DNA from: Spisula solida | Taxonomy: Eukaryota; Mollusca; Bivalvia; Venerida; Mactridae | Assembly (NCBI GenBank): GCA_947247005.1 | Contig: OX365948.1 | Coordinates: 14,559,455-14,623,454 of the forward strand | DNA: 64,000 nt | Direction: 5' to 3' | Part shown: positions 1 to 9,973 of the stretch, piece by piece | Numbering within the stretch: the stretch's first letter is position 1 | Layout of the letters: each line of letters opens with the position of its first letter | Translations under genes and position numbers: made by a program | The notes under the pieces: generated by a model | What the model was told of the DNA's origin: nothing | The model's database searches: none | The model's input: only the letters and a program-made list of their open reading frames with translations

Positions 1-479
1 TGTGCAATTTTAGTCTGTCAAAGATAATTCCAAACTTCATAAAAGTCAAAGTTCATCATGGTTTCTATGTAGGAAATTAAACTTGCGCTTGTCAAACAAC
101 TTTTATTGAATTTAAGAAGGAAGTGAATTACTTTATTTCAGGCATCAACACATGAAAGTTTGAGATATGACTTTGTTATTGTGTCTCAGTACAGAAACTT
201 ATAGCGCTGATAATTATGCAACCCCACTATACGTCTACACTCCTCCCCTTCCCCCTCTTACGACATGCTACCACGGGGCCCTGTTCATGACAGTGATAAT
301 TCTAGTTATTATGCACTATTCTGGATTATGTAAAATTATGCCATTTACACGTAGTTAGCACATCAGAAGTCATAATTATTTGGTCACATATTGACATGTT
401 TATAAAATACATAAAACCTAAATTAACAATAATGGTAATAATTGTGTAGCTATAGTTACTTTTATTTGATGACTTTTTT
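1..479. other. Non-coding flank, nothing recognised
   Basis: AT-rich sequence without a credible exon, RNA gene or repeat boundary. The only open frames are short and show no codon or domain signal. Confidence 0.5.
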
Positions 480-1070
480 AGCTCACCTGATCACAAAATG
501 CTCAAGGTGAGCTTTTTGTTGTGATCGCTCATTTTTCTTGTCATGCATCGTCCGTCGTCATCAATTGGACTGTATATCTTGAGGTCACAATATTCACTAA
601 ATCTTTTTGAAACTTGGTCATAATGTTTGTCTCTATGAAATCTAGACCACGTTGTTACTGGGTATCTGTGGTCAATAACCAGGTTACTAGGTTAAATCAA
701 TGAAATACCTTGTTAACACTCTGGAGGTCACATTTTTTACTTCCTCTTTGGTCACAATGTAATTTCTTTATAATTCTAGGTAATGTTCACAACTGGGTCA
801 TCTTGGGTCAAAAATTATATAGAAAAATACCCTGTTAACACTCTCAAGGTCACATTTGGGCCTAATCTTTGTGAAACGTGGCCATAATGTGTGTCTGTAA
901 AATCTAGGTCAAGTTCTGTGTTGTCTGGGTCAAAAACTAGGTCACCAGGCTATATCAAGGAAACCCTATCTGGAGTCAAATATTAAAGTCATATCATTTA
1001 ACACATTACTGATTCTGCCTAAACTATAAGTCTTCAGGTGAGCGCTATAGGGCCCATTGGCCCTCTTGTT
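480..1070 (+). repeat. GGTCA minisatellite element, hairpin-ended family (copy 1)
   Basis: The copy starts with a hairpin: AGCTCACC at 480-487 pairs with GGTGAGCT at 506-513. It continues with TGTGATCGCTC and a short CCGTCGTC run. The body is built of diverged units of roughly 115-120 bp rich in AGGTCA, with recurring phrases such as CTTTATGAAACTTGGTCA and AAATCTAGGTCAAGTT. It ends with CAGGTGAGCG, a second hairpin (AGGGCC / GGCCCT, loop CATT, 1049-1064) and CTCTTGTT. Four other copies in this window have the same layout. No protein is encoded, so it is a non-autonomous dispersed repeat, and its mobilising enzyme is not evident. Confidence 0.8.
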
Positions 1071-2374
1071 GTAATGAATACCAATAAGTGACAATGTGCA
1101 GTTGAACTCTTTTATCATCCAAACGTTCTGTTTTGATCCCCCTCAGGTGACCGCTGGGTACTGGAAGCATATTGATTAACTTGTTAAACATTTGAAGCCA
1201 TGTCTGTAACCTTGTCAGAAACCCCTAGTAGGTGAGCCAACAACTCCCATCTGGATCCTCAAATTGGTTTAAGGACATCTTGGTTGTCTTGATTTGAAGA
1301 AGTTTTTGAGAAAATTTGGAGGATATTAGATTATTCTTCAACCAGACTGACAGTAATATATCTATTTTATGTCTAGTCCTATACTTGTTCTACGGTTTGA
1401 GACTAATGAATTAGATGTTCTTTATTTAACTTGTTATACCACGACTGATGTCCGAAATATATGTCAACATCTGGATTGCTGCATCTGACTGGTAATTTCT
1501 TTGCCATCTTGTCTGCATATCAAAAGTTAATTAGTCATATTTCTTTTAATGACCTTTTGCCCTATAAATTAATTCCAAATATGGAACTGTTCAAATATTT
1601 ACACAGTACTTAACCCAGCTTTGCAGGAGCCTGTGTTGAGTGATTGGGTTCTTGACAAATGTTGTTAAAGTGTTATAGAACGTATTGTCCTTATTTGTAA
1701 AAGGTATTGTACTGATTTAACGAATGCAGCGACACCTCAGGATATGATTGTACCTGATTGATATGTATGACAACATTGTCTCTCTCTGTCAATTGGCTTT
1801 CTATCAGGATCAATAAACTAAAGATTTGTTGACCTGAATTCATTTTAGCATGACATTGAAGTATTATTTCTAGGAACTTGAAGGATATGGATCAGGTCTG
1901 TTCCTCATGCTGACTGGAGAATATCTATAACATAGGACAAGATATTTCCTGTCTATGTGGCATTGACATTTACCATTTCCCTGCTGTAATTGCTTTATTT
2001 CTTGTAAGAAGAAGCACACAACGATTACCGTAGAGTTTTCAAGTAAAGCTCTCGAGAGTTTTGTGTCTCAATTTTTACTCCGCTTAATTTTTATACCCCC
2101 ATCGAATGGGGTGGGGGGGGGGCATATGCCCACATCAAATGAGGGACATTATAGATTTGCTCCTGTTCATTTAGAAGTCCCAAAATATTGTGGCCTCTGT
2201 ATCTTAAAAGTAATTGTGCTACAGTCTTCAATTCCGGAGACAATTTTCACTTAAGGGTTAAAACTGGTCTTATCGTATACAGGATTTTCCTGTATTTTTA
2301 GAAAATTCCGTCAAAAATAGAATATAACCACCAAACACGAATAACATTTAATGTATATTCATTGAATCACTAAG
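1071..2374. other. Non-coding flank; repeat fragment at about 2085-2230
   Basis: Mostly unrecognised AT-rich sequence. Around 2085-2130 there is a TATACCCCCAT...GGGGTGGGGG block that resembles the start of the family at 29087 and 41354, but it is not followed by the usual body, so only a fragment is likely. Confidence 0.4.
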
Positions 2375-2397
2375 TTTCGCCCAGGAGGCTTCTTCAG
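2375..2397 (-). ncRNA. Hammerhead-ribozyme-like core, probably Penelope-element relic
   Basis: Read on the - strand, CUGAAGA (2397-2391) fits the hammerhead core CUGANGA. It is followed by a short stem (GCC at 2389-2387 with GGC at 2381-2379, plus a possible U-G pair) and GAAA (2378-2375). Penelope-like retroelements are known to carry such motifs in their terminal repeats. No Penelope reverse transcriptase lies nearby. Stem III and the cleavage site were not identified, so activity is not implied. Confidence 0.4.
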
Positions 2398-3852
2398 GTA
2401 ATTTGAATTTTTTTTTTTTAGAAAATTCCGCAAACATTAGTTCTCCCGATTTTTGGCTTTCTAGTGTAATGTGGTTTCTAGCTTTTAAGTGTGGTTTAGG
2501 CAATAGAGACATAATGAAATTTTTGAGAAATTTAGTTTGAGAACCACTTTTTGGCTTCGGTCAAAGTCACATTATGGGTAAAAATAGATTTTTTGCCTTG
2601 GTGTAACTCTACTTTTGTTTGGTCGCATCTCGAAGCTACATGGCATGTTTGTACAAATTGATACAAACTATAAATTGATCACCAGTTGTGAAAATTACAG
2701 GTTAATCCAAGATTTATATTGGCGAAGTGTGAAAACATTCGCAACAGTCGGATACGATCTGAGACTTAGACCTGACTTCAAGTTGAACAATAGATTTAAG
2801 GTGCGAATTAGTTAATTTGGACCTAAATATAAATCGAGATAAAGAAAAACTTCGAGATAGGTAACCAGATTTCATATTGACAAAGAAGGGAAACAATTTG
2901 GACTTAAAAAATGTTCATAACGGAAAATTTGATATAAGCGAGTTCGAAATAATGTGAGTTGATTATAGCTCACAATTTTGACATAATCCTTATGAAACTT
3001 GGTCACAATGATCACCCCTGATAAATGTCTATAAATGGTACTGACAGGCTAGCGTTACACACGCATGGCCCTCTTCTCATAATGGAATTTCCATATCACT
3101 TGTTTCTCAATAAAATCACACCGGCCATAAAGTGTGAGTAGACTATTCGATGTCAATACCTTAAGGTATTTAATATAAATCATACGGTATTTGAAGAAGA
3201 TGATGGTGTATAAGACATTTCCTGTACTGTCTGTATTGATCACCCATGTCATCATGCGTTAATTAAACATCCTATATTTCCCCATCTTGTCCTCACTGTC
3301 CATTTATATGTGATGGAGATGATAAATTTATATGTAATTGTATATGAAAAGGTGTTCTCCCCTCACTGATTGTTTATAGACATTCTATAACCTGCAATTA
3401 CACATGTAACAGCCAATATCACAAATGATTCAAGAAGGTGGTGTATTGTATTAGTTACAAACATGGACATTTGTCCTGGGTGATGGCTTGAATGCAGCTC
3501 CATGCCTGAAAGTATATATAATAGCCACTGAAATGATTCAGTAGGAAGTTTAAGGATGGTATTGATTTAACTGGTTGTCCAGACTACTTATTGTGTTATG
3601 AGTTGATTGTTCAGACAAGATATTGGAGAGCTGTTATCCATTTAGCATATAGTAAGCTGAATTTACCGTTCACTGTCAATCTTTTCCAGTTCTATGACAG
3701 TATTGTCATACAGACTTTACAATGCTGGGACAAGAATTTTTCTGACAATTGGTGGATTTACGCTTCTTTCAGACACCCGCCTGCAACCATTTCAAACTTT
3801 CAGATCAATGTAAATCTAATGACAAGAGTTTCGGACATTGCATCCTGATTTA
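2398..3852. other. Non-coding flank, nothing recognised
   Basis: No exon, RNA gene or repeat with clear boundaries seen. Short open frames at 2615-2815 and 3591-3848 have no recognisable domain. Confidence 0.4.
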
Positions 3853-4269
3853 CGAGGGGTGATCCAGAATTACTGGACTTTTGCTGTAGAAAGTTTATTT
3901 TTAATTTTTAGGTCAGATCGGTATTAAAGATATACTCAAAAGCAACTTTAATCTATTATTGACATAAATCTGAAAATAATTCTTCGCATCAACAGTTATA
4001 CGCTACCATCGCAACACGTAAATGCTTTCGCGGATCAACACAGATTTTTTAGTAAAATGTGTTACGTTATTGCTGATTTTTACTGTGTTTCTTCATTTAG
4101 AAATTCAGAAATATGGCATCATGTTATCTAATATTGTATCGACAAGAGTGAAATTTTAAAGTAAAATTCAGTGTATTCGTCATATTATGAATATATATGT
4201 AACTGTTGTCATATTATAACTAACTTCAATAATGACGTCACAAAATTTCATTTACACTCGCATAACCAT

Positions 4270-4440
4270 GTAATTTTTGTACAGCTAGGAAAAACCCCTA
4301 CACAGACGAAAGAAATGTTGGAGAAATCAGGTATTAGACATATTGTATCACAGCCACTTGTTTTTAAATGGCATAAACGTTTTAAAGAAAGCCTGGATGA
4401 TATGACAGGGCATGCGGGTAGAGGTAAAAACCCGACGTTG
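4270..4440 (+). pseudogene. Mariner transposase N-terminal helix-turn-helix fragment
   Basis: This frame encodes about 57 residues with the mariner pattern: F-x-LGK-x-x-x-(Q/E)T-x-EML, then a gap, then VFKWHKRFKE. That matches the Mos1-type DNA-binding helix-turn-helix region (HTH_48). The ATG at 4171 is probably chance, because the preceding residues do not look like transposase. Downstream the frame runs out at 4485, and no catalytic DDD core is readable. It is an inactive remnant of the element bounded by the inverted repeats at 3853 and 5607. Confidence 0.7.
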
Positions 4441-4810
4441 ACTGGATCGGTGCTTGCGTTGGTCAGTCTCATCAACCCTTCGTGACATTAGTAGAAAAAT
4501 ATTGTCTTGCAGGGCTGGTAACAGTACCGTTAGGTTAAAATTGACAGGATGATTAGATATGCATACAATAAGAGCATAATGGGTTAGGTAAAATAAAGAA
4601 CAGTTGATCAACAGTGTTCAAAAGCATCATGAAATGATACAGGCGTGAAGGCGACGTCGTACGTCATTTCTGAGCTGCCCCGCGATTCATAACCATACTC
4701 TCTTACAGACGCTGTATTTACGTTATTTACTATCATATCCACATGAAATTTGGTATACTTGTGCAGTAAGTATCAATACTAGATTGGCCACAGATTTGTA
4801 AATGTAAGTA

Positions 4811-5566
4811 TAACGGTTTTTGTCGGTGAGCGAGACTTAGTCGCCACTTTTGGTGTATGTGCGTGCGTGCTTCCGTCCGATTTTGTCCGGACCATAACTT
4901 TGTTATGCTTTGACCAATCTTGCTTATAATTGGCATGAATGTTCATCTCCATGAGGAGGAGTGTCATGCCCAAGCCCTAAGTTCCTATCTCAAAGGTCAA
5001 GGTCACAGTTTGAGGTCAAAGGTCAAATTGAAGCTTGTCCGGACCATAACTTTGTCATACACTGACCAATCTTTCTTATATTTGCCATGAATGTTCACCT
5101 CCATGAGGCGGAGTGTCATGCCCAACCCACAGGTTCCTATCTCAAAGGTCAAGGTCAGTGTTGGAGGTCAAATGTCAAATTGAAGCTTGTCCGGACCATA
5201 ACTTTGTCATACATTGACCAATCGTTCTTATATTTGGCATGAATGTTAACCTCTATGAGGCAGAGTGTTATGCCCAACACCCAGGTACCTATCTCTAAGG
5301 TCAAGGTCAGTGTTGGAGGTCAAAGGTCAAATTGAAGTTTGTCTGGACCATAACTTTGTCATACATTGACCAGTCTTTCTTATATTTGGCATGAATGTTA
5401 ACCCCCATGAGGCGGAGTGTCATGTCCAATCCCCAGGTTCCTATCTCAAAGTTCAAGGTCACAGTTGGAGGTCGAAGGTCAAATTGATGGCTAATTTAAG
5501 TTGTAGCCATTTTTCAACAAGCGCCGAGGCTCGACATAATTTGCCCGAGGGCACAAATTTCTAGTT
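4811..5566 (+). repeat. GGTCA minisatellite element, 'GTCCGGACCATAACTTTG' type
   Basis: About four units of 170-190 bp. Each begins near TTGTCCGGACCATAACTTTG, passes through GGCATGAATGTTCACCTCCATGAGG and ends with AAGGTCAAGGTCA...GAGGTCAAAGGTCAAATTG. The block opens with GGTGAGCGAGACTTAGTCGCC and closes with GCCGAGGCTCGACATAATTTG and GGGCACAAATTTCTAGTTT. It lies wholly inside the mariner remnant, so it inserted after the transposon. It has no coding capacity. Confidence 0.7.
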
Positions 5567-5607
5567 TAATTAGAGCAAAAGTCCATGTAATTGTGGATCA
5601 CCCCTCG

Positions 5608-6608
5608 CACATGATGTATGGTATAACTTTCCTTGTGATGTATAATTCTTGGAAATCAATTATATAGTACAATTATAATAAGCCACTACCAATCACGTGT
5701 GAACAGTTTGAGTTGTTTTCTTCAGATCCTTTTTAAGATTTTTCCAACATGCTTGTGGTTGTCAATTTAAGTTTGCAATTAAAGCCTTTTATATGATTTT
5801 ATGTTTTATTCGTATAATTTCATACTAGAATGATGTTATTGCTCTCCCTGGAATGATCATGTAAATTTATGAAGCAAGTTGGCAACCAGTTCAGACAGTG
5901 ATGTCATTCTTATTTATGCCCATGTTTCTTTCAAGTTAATATGCTATTATCTTTGATATTTTGATATATGCTGCTACTGGAAGTACAAATAAGTCTGTTT
6001 TCTCTAAAATATGGTGAATTATACCACTATAGTATCACGGAATATCAATTTGTGATTTAAGTGAGAAATTGAAATGAGAAAATCATGAATAAAGAGGGTA
6101 TTACTATTAGATGCTGGAAATGTTATTTTTGTCAATTAATGCACCAGTAATAATGTGTTGTTTGGCAAGCATTTATTTACTCTTGTTTTAGTATCCTGGG
6201 TAGATATAAAATTGCAACCCTCGTATAATTGGTATGTGCATTCATTTTTGGGTATCAACTATTTGTTTTTATTTCTGGAAACAGGTCAAAGGTCACTGCT
6301 AGTTGCTGAATAAGTTCTCAGTAGTGACACAGTCAAAACTTTGTTTGTTTGGAAGGCAATTTAAGTTGATATTTCCGTAAATTATAGTAGGTTTAATGAA
6401 TCAAGATTGACTAAGCTCAGTAGCTTATATAACTAACTTAGAGGCATGAGGAAGTTCAAATTTTAAATGTATACACTGTGGTAAAGATGCAAAATATTTG
6501 TATCGTTATTCTGACCATTCAAGCATATGCTTTAATATTAACGGGTGTAAATATCATATCATGATAGTAGATACTTGAATATAAATACATAGTATATTGT
6601 GTGGAATA
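5608..6608. other. Non-coding flank, nothing recognised
   Basis: AT-rich sequence between the mariner remnant and the LTR element. No open frame or repeat with clear ends. Confidence 0.4.
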
Positions 6609-7406
6609 TGTTATGCACGGTTTTTCGGCATTCACTGTTGTTGGAATAAAGTAGAACTAACGACTGTTCGGATTTCCAAACTTTGTATTTTGCGCGTGAG
6701 AATTCTCACAAGTCCACAATCAACAATAGTATAAGAACAAGATATAGTCAGTGTTGGTAAAATCCAAACAAATATAATTTTAACTGCGTAATTGAATTCT
6801 AATGGAATACCATTGATACGTTCAGCTTGGAGAGCCAAGTTCGAATACCTCCAAAATCTCTACAGAACGTCGACTACAGTGTGTGTGTCTTCTGTTTTAG
6901 CCAATCAAATAATTTCATACAGTTTATGCAAGTTATCATCAACCAATCATAAATGTGGGCGTAAACTTTCGGACATCTGCTTTACCTAAACAGACCGCGT
7001 TCCTATGTGACGTAAGATCTGTACTTAATCGATTAGTTAATTCGGAATATACAATAATCGTGTCATCAGTCATATCTATATTACATATAAGTATCTAATA
7101 AAATTGCCAGATACAACTTAGTACCCTGATAATCTAATCGTTAAGCCTGCAGAAGTGAAATTTGCATAATTGTAAAGTCTGTAAAAGGTGATAAAAATAT
7201 TTAAAGTAGAATTATCAGATGTTGTCAGCGTGATACTTTATCTGTTTCTATCCTTCTTTGTTTCATACATTACTGTTCATTTCCTATTTTCTTTCTCTTT
7301 CTAATTTGTACAAAATATCAATTTAAAGAATACAAAACACTAAATATATTTACAAAATGTCCTCAAAAACTTACACACAAAAATGGCCTGAAAATGCCGC
7401 ATTACA
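6609..7406 (-). repeat. LTR, 3' copy relative to the element
   Basis: This is the downstream LTR of the - strand element. It ends (on the + strand) in CGCATTACA next to the polypurine tract. Short open frames inside it recur exactly in the other LTR and are not genes. Confidence 0.9.
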
Positions 7407-7420
7407 CTTACTCCCCCTCC
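7407..7420 (-). other. Polypurine tract of the LTR element
   Basis: The - strand reads GGAGGGGGAGTAAG directly before the TGTAATG start of the downstream LTR. This is the expected position for the plus-strand primer of reverse transcription. Confidence 0.75.
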
Positions 7421-8109
7421 TAATTAACTTCATTCCTATGAAGTTGCATAAATACGCTTAAAGACTTAAGTAATATTCTCTAATGGAATTTATTACCTTA
7501 TATGTCTATTTTCTGCAAGTATTTTATGTCAATTCTACAGTTCTATAATAAAAATATCCTCAATAAGCTGAAAACTATGTTTCAATCTGGCATATATGCA
7601 GCAAACAACAAATTAAATGTTTTATACATCAACCTCTGTATAACAATCATCTCTTTTAAGCAACAACTGCAAAATGTATACATACAAAAGTAAGATTTCA
7701 ATATCAAATATACAACATACAACTTTTTACAAACAGAGTTCAGTATTCATCCTATTTACTTGTCTCCAATGGACACTTGTGTAAAACAACCAGTATTCAT
7801 ATTTTCAAATATGAAGAATTGTACATATGAGTTCATAAGTCAAATGTATGGTAGATCTCTATACTGTCCTTTCTATAATTTGTTTAATATAAATATCACA
7901 ATATAACTTCGCAAAATAATGTCACATGTAAATCGTTCAGTATTCTGTTGCACAAAATGTTCATTTATCAATTTGTAGGTAACATTTCATCATTCATGTA
8001 CATTCTAAAATTGACTAAATTATTGATGGGTACTTTAAATTATTTGAAATTAATATTTACCATTCAATACACACAATTTACATAATTATCCAAAATGTTT
8101 CTGATAAAA
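7421..8109 (-). other. Untranslated 3' interior of the LTR element
   Basis: About 690 bp between the Gag stop and the polypurine tract. It is AT-rich, and no - strand open frame or pol-like motif was seen. It may carry RNA packaging or priming signals, but nothing specific can be read. Confidence 0.6.
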
Positions 8110-9054
8110 TCATTGTCTGTTTACACAGTCAATGAAAGAGCCTGCCTCGAAAGATGTCACATTATCATCACAGACGGCTGCAAAATGATTAGTTTTTCCA
8201 CATATCTCACATTTGTTGTTTTTCGCAAAACAGTTTTGGAAACGGTGATAAACATCACTGCCGCATTTTCTGCAATTAAATTCCCGGCATGGTCTCGGCG
8301 GCCTGTCATTGTTGCCCTTGTACATCTGGCTTACAGTGTTAATCAGTTCTATTTTTGCGGATTGGTATTGCTTTCGTAGTTGAAGTGAAAAATTAGATAA
8401 TTTTTCACAAAATTTATTGTATTCATCGATGAATTCATCATCACGTTTTGACTTTGCGGTCATCTCCATTATTTGCTTATTTAATTGAGCAAATTCTATC
8501 TTATTTTGTCGCATGTTGGACACCAAAACGTTGTTTTCTTCGACCAAACGCGCATTCTTACATTCCAAATCACCAATCCGGTCTGAGTATGATTCTAACT
8601 GTGATTTGAGTTTTGAACTATCATAGTCAATTCTGTTCTTGTCTTGTTCTATTGCTTGGCGACGACGTTGTTCATTATATACTTGTTGTTTTAGCTCACC
8701 GACCTTCAATTCAAGTTTGACATTTTGCGTTTGTGCATTTGAGTGTAAATTTGCTATATAGTGCATACGTTCTTTGTAGTTGTCTTTCATTGCTTGGTGT
8801 TTGTCAAGACACGTGGGTAGTTCATCATTGTCGATGTTGTGGAATGGAAGCGACTCTGCGGTCTTTCGTCTGATGAAGTTTGTCATGCGCTCTAGGTCCC
8901 GTTGTTTTGTTCTCACCGATTTTTCTGTTCTCACGGTGCACACACGAGCAAAATGCCCAATTCTGTTACAACGATTGCATTTTGCATTCCATGCGTGACA
9001 CTGTCCAAAATGATTATGTCCACACCTCTTACACTGTAAATTTTGTCCAACCAT
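8110..9054 (-). CDS. Gag-like protein with paired zinc knuckles at both ends
   Basis: A 314-aa intact ORF, the only sizeable ORF inside the LTR element, with its ATG about 117 bp after the upstream LTR. Residues 8-39 hold two cysteine clusters, CX2CX3HX3C then a canonical CX2CX4HX4C (CNRCNRIGHFARVC). This is the tandem nucleocapsid pattern of many invertebrate gypsy-type elements. Residues of roughly 70-245 are highly charged, rich in K, E, Q and R, and look like a long coiled coil. Residues of roughly 260-295 hold a second pair, CX2CX5HX4C then CX2CX4HX4C (CEICGKTNHFAAVC). Likely role: binding the element's own RNA and multimerising. Oddities: no matrix or capsid domain precedes the zinc knuckles, and the knuckle pair is duplicated at the C-terminus. 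An N-terminally extended or spliced product is possible but was not seen. Confidence 0.85.
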   Translation of the reverse strand: MVGQNLQCKRCGHNHFGQCHAWNAKCNRCNRIGHFARVCTVRTEKSVRTKQRDLERMTNFIRRKTAESLPFHNIDNDELPTCLDKHQAMKDNYKERMHYIANLHSNAQTQNVKLELKVGELKQQVYNEQRRRQAIEQDKNRIDYDSSKLKSQLESYSDRIGDLECKNARLVEENNVLVSNMRQNKIEFAQLNKQIMEMTAKSKRDDEFIDEYNKFCEKLSNFSLQLRKQYQSAKIELINTVSQMYKGNNDRPPRPCREFNCRKCGSDVYHRFQNCFAKNNKCEICGKTNHFAAVCDDNVTSFEAGSFIDCVNRQ

Positions 9055-9151
9055 ATTTCTGTTGAATATAAACGCTTCTTCTGTATGGGAAATTATTCTC
9101 TAGTGAATAACACTCGCTAAGCTGTGAAAGTCCAGAATGAATATATCGGTA

Positions 9152-9169
9152 CCCGGTTTCTGTCCACCA
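9152..9169 (-). other. Candidate tRNA primer-binding site
   Basis: TGGTGGACAGAAACCGGG begins two bases inside the upstream LTR and starts with TGG, complementary to a tRNA CCA end. The tRNA cannot be named without matching it to host tRNA 3' ends. Confidence 0.6.
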
Positions 9170-9171
9170 TA

Positions 9172-9969
9172 TGTTATGCACGGTTTTTCGGCATTCACTG
9201 TTGTTGGAATAAAGTAGAACTAACGACTGTTCGGATTTCCAAACTTTGTATTTTGCGCGTGAGAATTCTCACAAGTCCACAATCAACAATAGTATAAGAA
9301 CAAGATATAGTCAGTGTTGGTAAAATCCAAACAAATATAATTTTAACTGCGTAATTGAATTCTAATGGAATACCATTGATACGTTCAGCTTGGAGAGCCA
9401 AGTTCGAATACCTCCAAAATCTCTACAGAACGTCGACTACAGTGTGTGTGTCTTCTGTTTTAGCCAATCAAATAATTTCATACAGTTTATGCAAGTTATC
9501 ATCAACCAATCATAAATGTGGGCGTAAACTTTCGGACATCTGCTTTACCTAAACAGACCGCGTTCCTATGTGACGTAAGATCTGTACTTAATCGATTAGT
9601 TAATTCGGAATATACAATAATCGTGTCATCAGTCATATCTATATTACATATAAGTATCTAATAAAATTGCCAGATACAACTTAGTACCCTGATAATCTAA
9701 TCGTTAAGCCTGCAGAAGTGAAATTTGCATAATTGTAAAGTCTGTAAAAGGTGATAAAAATATTTAAAGTAGAATTATCAGATGTTGTCAGCGTGATACT
9801 TTATCTGTTTCTATCCTTCTTTGTTTCATACATTACTGTTCATTTCCTATTTTCTTTCTCTTTCTAATTTGTACAAAATATCAATTTAAAGAATACAAAA
9901 CACTAAATATATTTACAAAATGTCCTCAAAAACTTACACACAAAAATGGCCTGAAAATGCCGCATTACA
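9172..9969 (-). repeat. LTR, 5' copy relative to the element
   Basis: Same 798 bp as the repeat at 6609, with no difference seen. As the upstream LTR it should carry the promoter for the Gag transcript. CCAAT-type boxes (CCAATC on the + strand near 9463 and 9506) are present, but no start site can be assigned. Confidence 0.9.
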
Positions 9970-9973
9970 AATA

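Larger units (their letters stand above)
3853..5607 (+). mobile_element. Degenerate mariner-like DNA transposon with nested repeat
   Basis: Terminal inverted repeats of about 33 bp: the left end reads CGAGGGGTGATCCAGAATTA (3853 onward), and the right end (5574-5607) is its complement with a few changes (CGAGGGGTGATCCACAATTA). Both continue into TGGACTTTTGCT. The left flank is TA, but the right flank is CA, so the TA target duplication is decayed. The interior keeps an N-terminal transposase fragment (4270-4440), then stops and frameshifts. A GGTCA minisatellite block (4811-5566) is inserted near the right end, which explains why the element is longer than the usual 1.3 kb. Confidence 0.75.
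6609..9969 (-). mobile_element. Gag-only LTR retrotransposon (LARD/TR-GAG-like), young
   Basis: Two direct repeats of 798 bp (6609-7406 and 9172-9969) keep a constant 2563-bp offset, and no difference was seen on reading them through. Both have TG...CA ends. The flanks share AATA (6605-6608 and 9970-9973). On the - strand the first LTR is followed after two bases by TGGTGGACAGAAACCGGG (9169-9152), a plausible tRNA primer-binding site. The second LTR is preceded by GGAGGGGGAGTAAG (7420-7407), a polypurine tract. The only substantial ORF inside is a 314-aa Gag-like protein. No protease, reverse transcriptase or integrase is present, so the element must depend on enzymes supplied elsewhere. Confidence 0.9.

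Noticed and set aside
6632..6838. Open frame of 68 aa repeated exactly at 9195-9401
   Set aside because: It lies in the LTRs, and the repeat is explained by LTR identity. No domain.
8780..8998. Open frames on the + strand over the Gag gene
   Set aside because: Shadows of the - strand Gag-like ORF.
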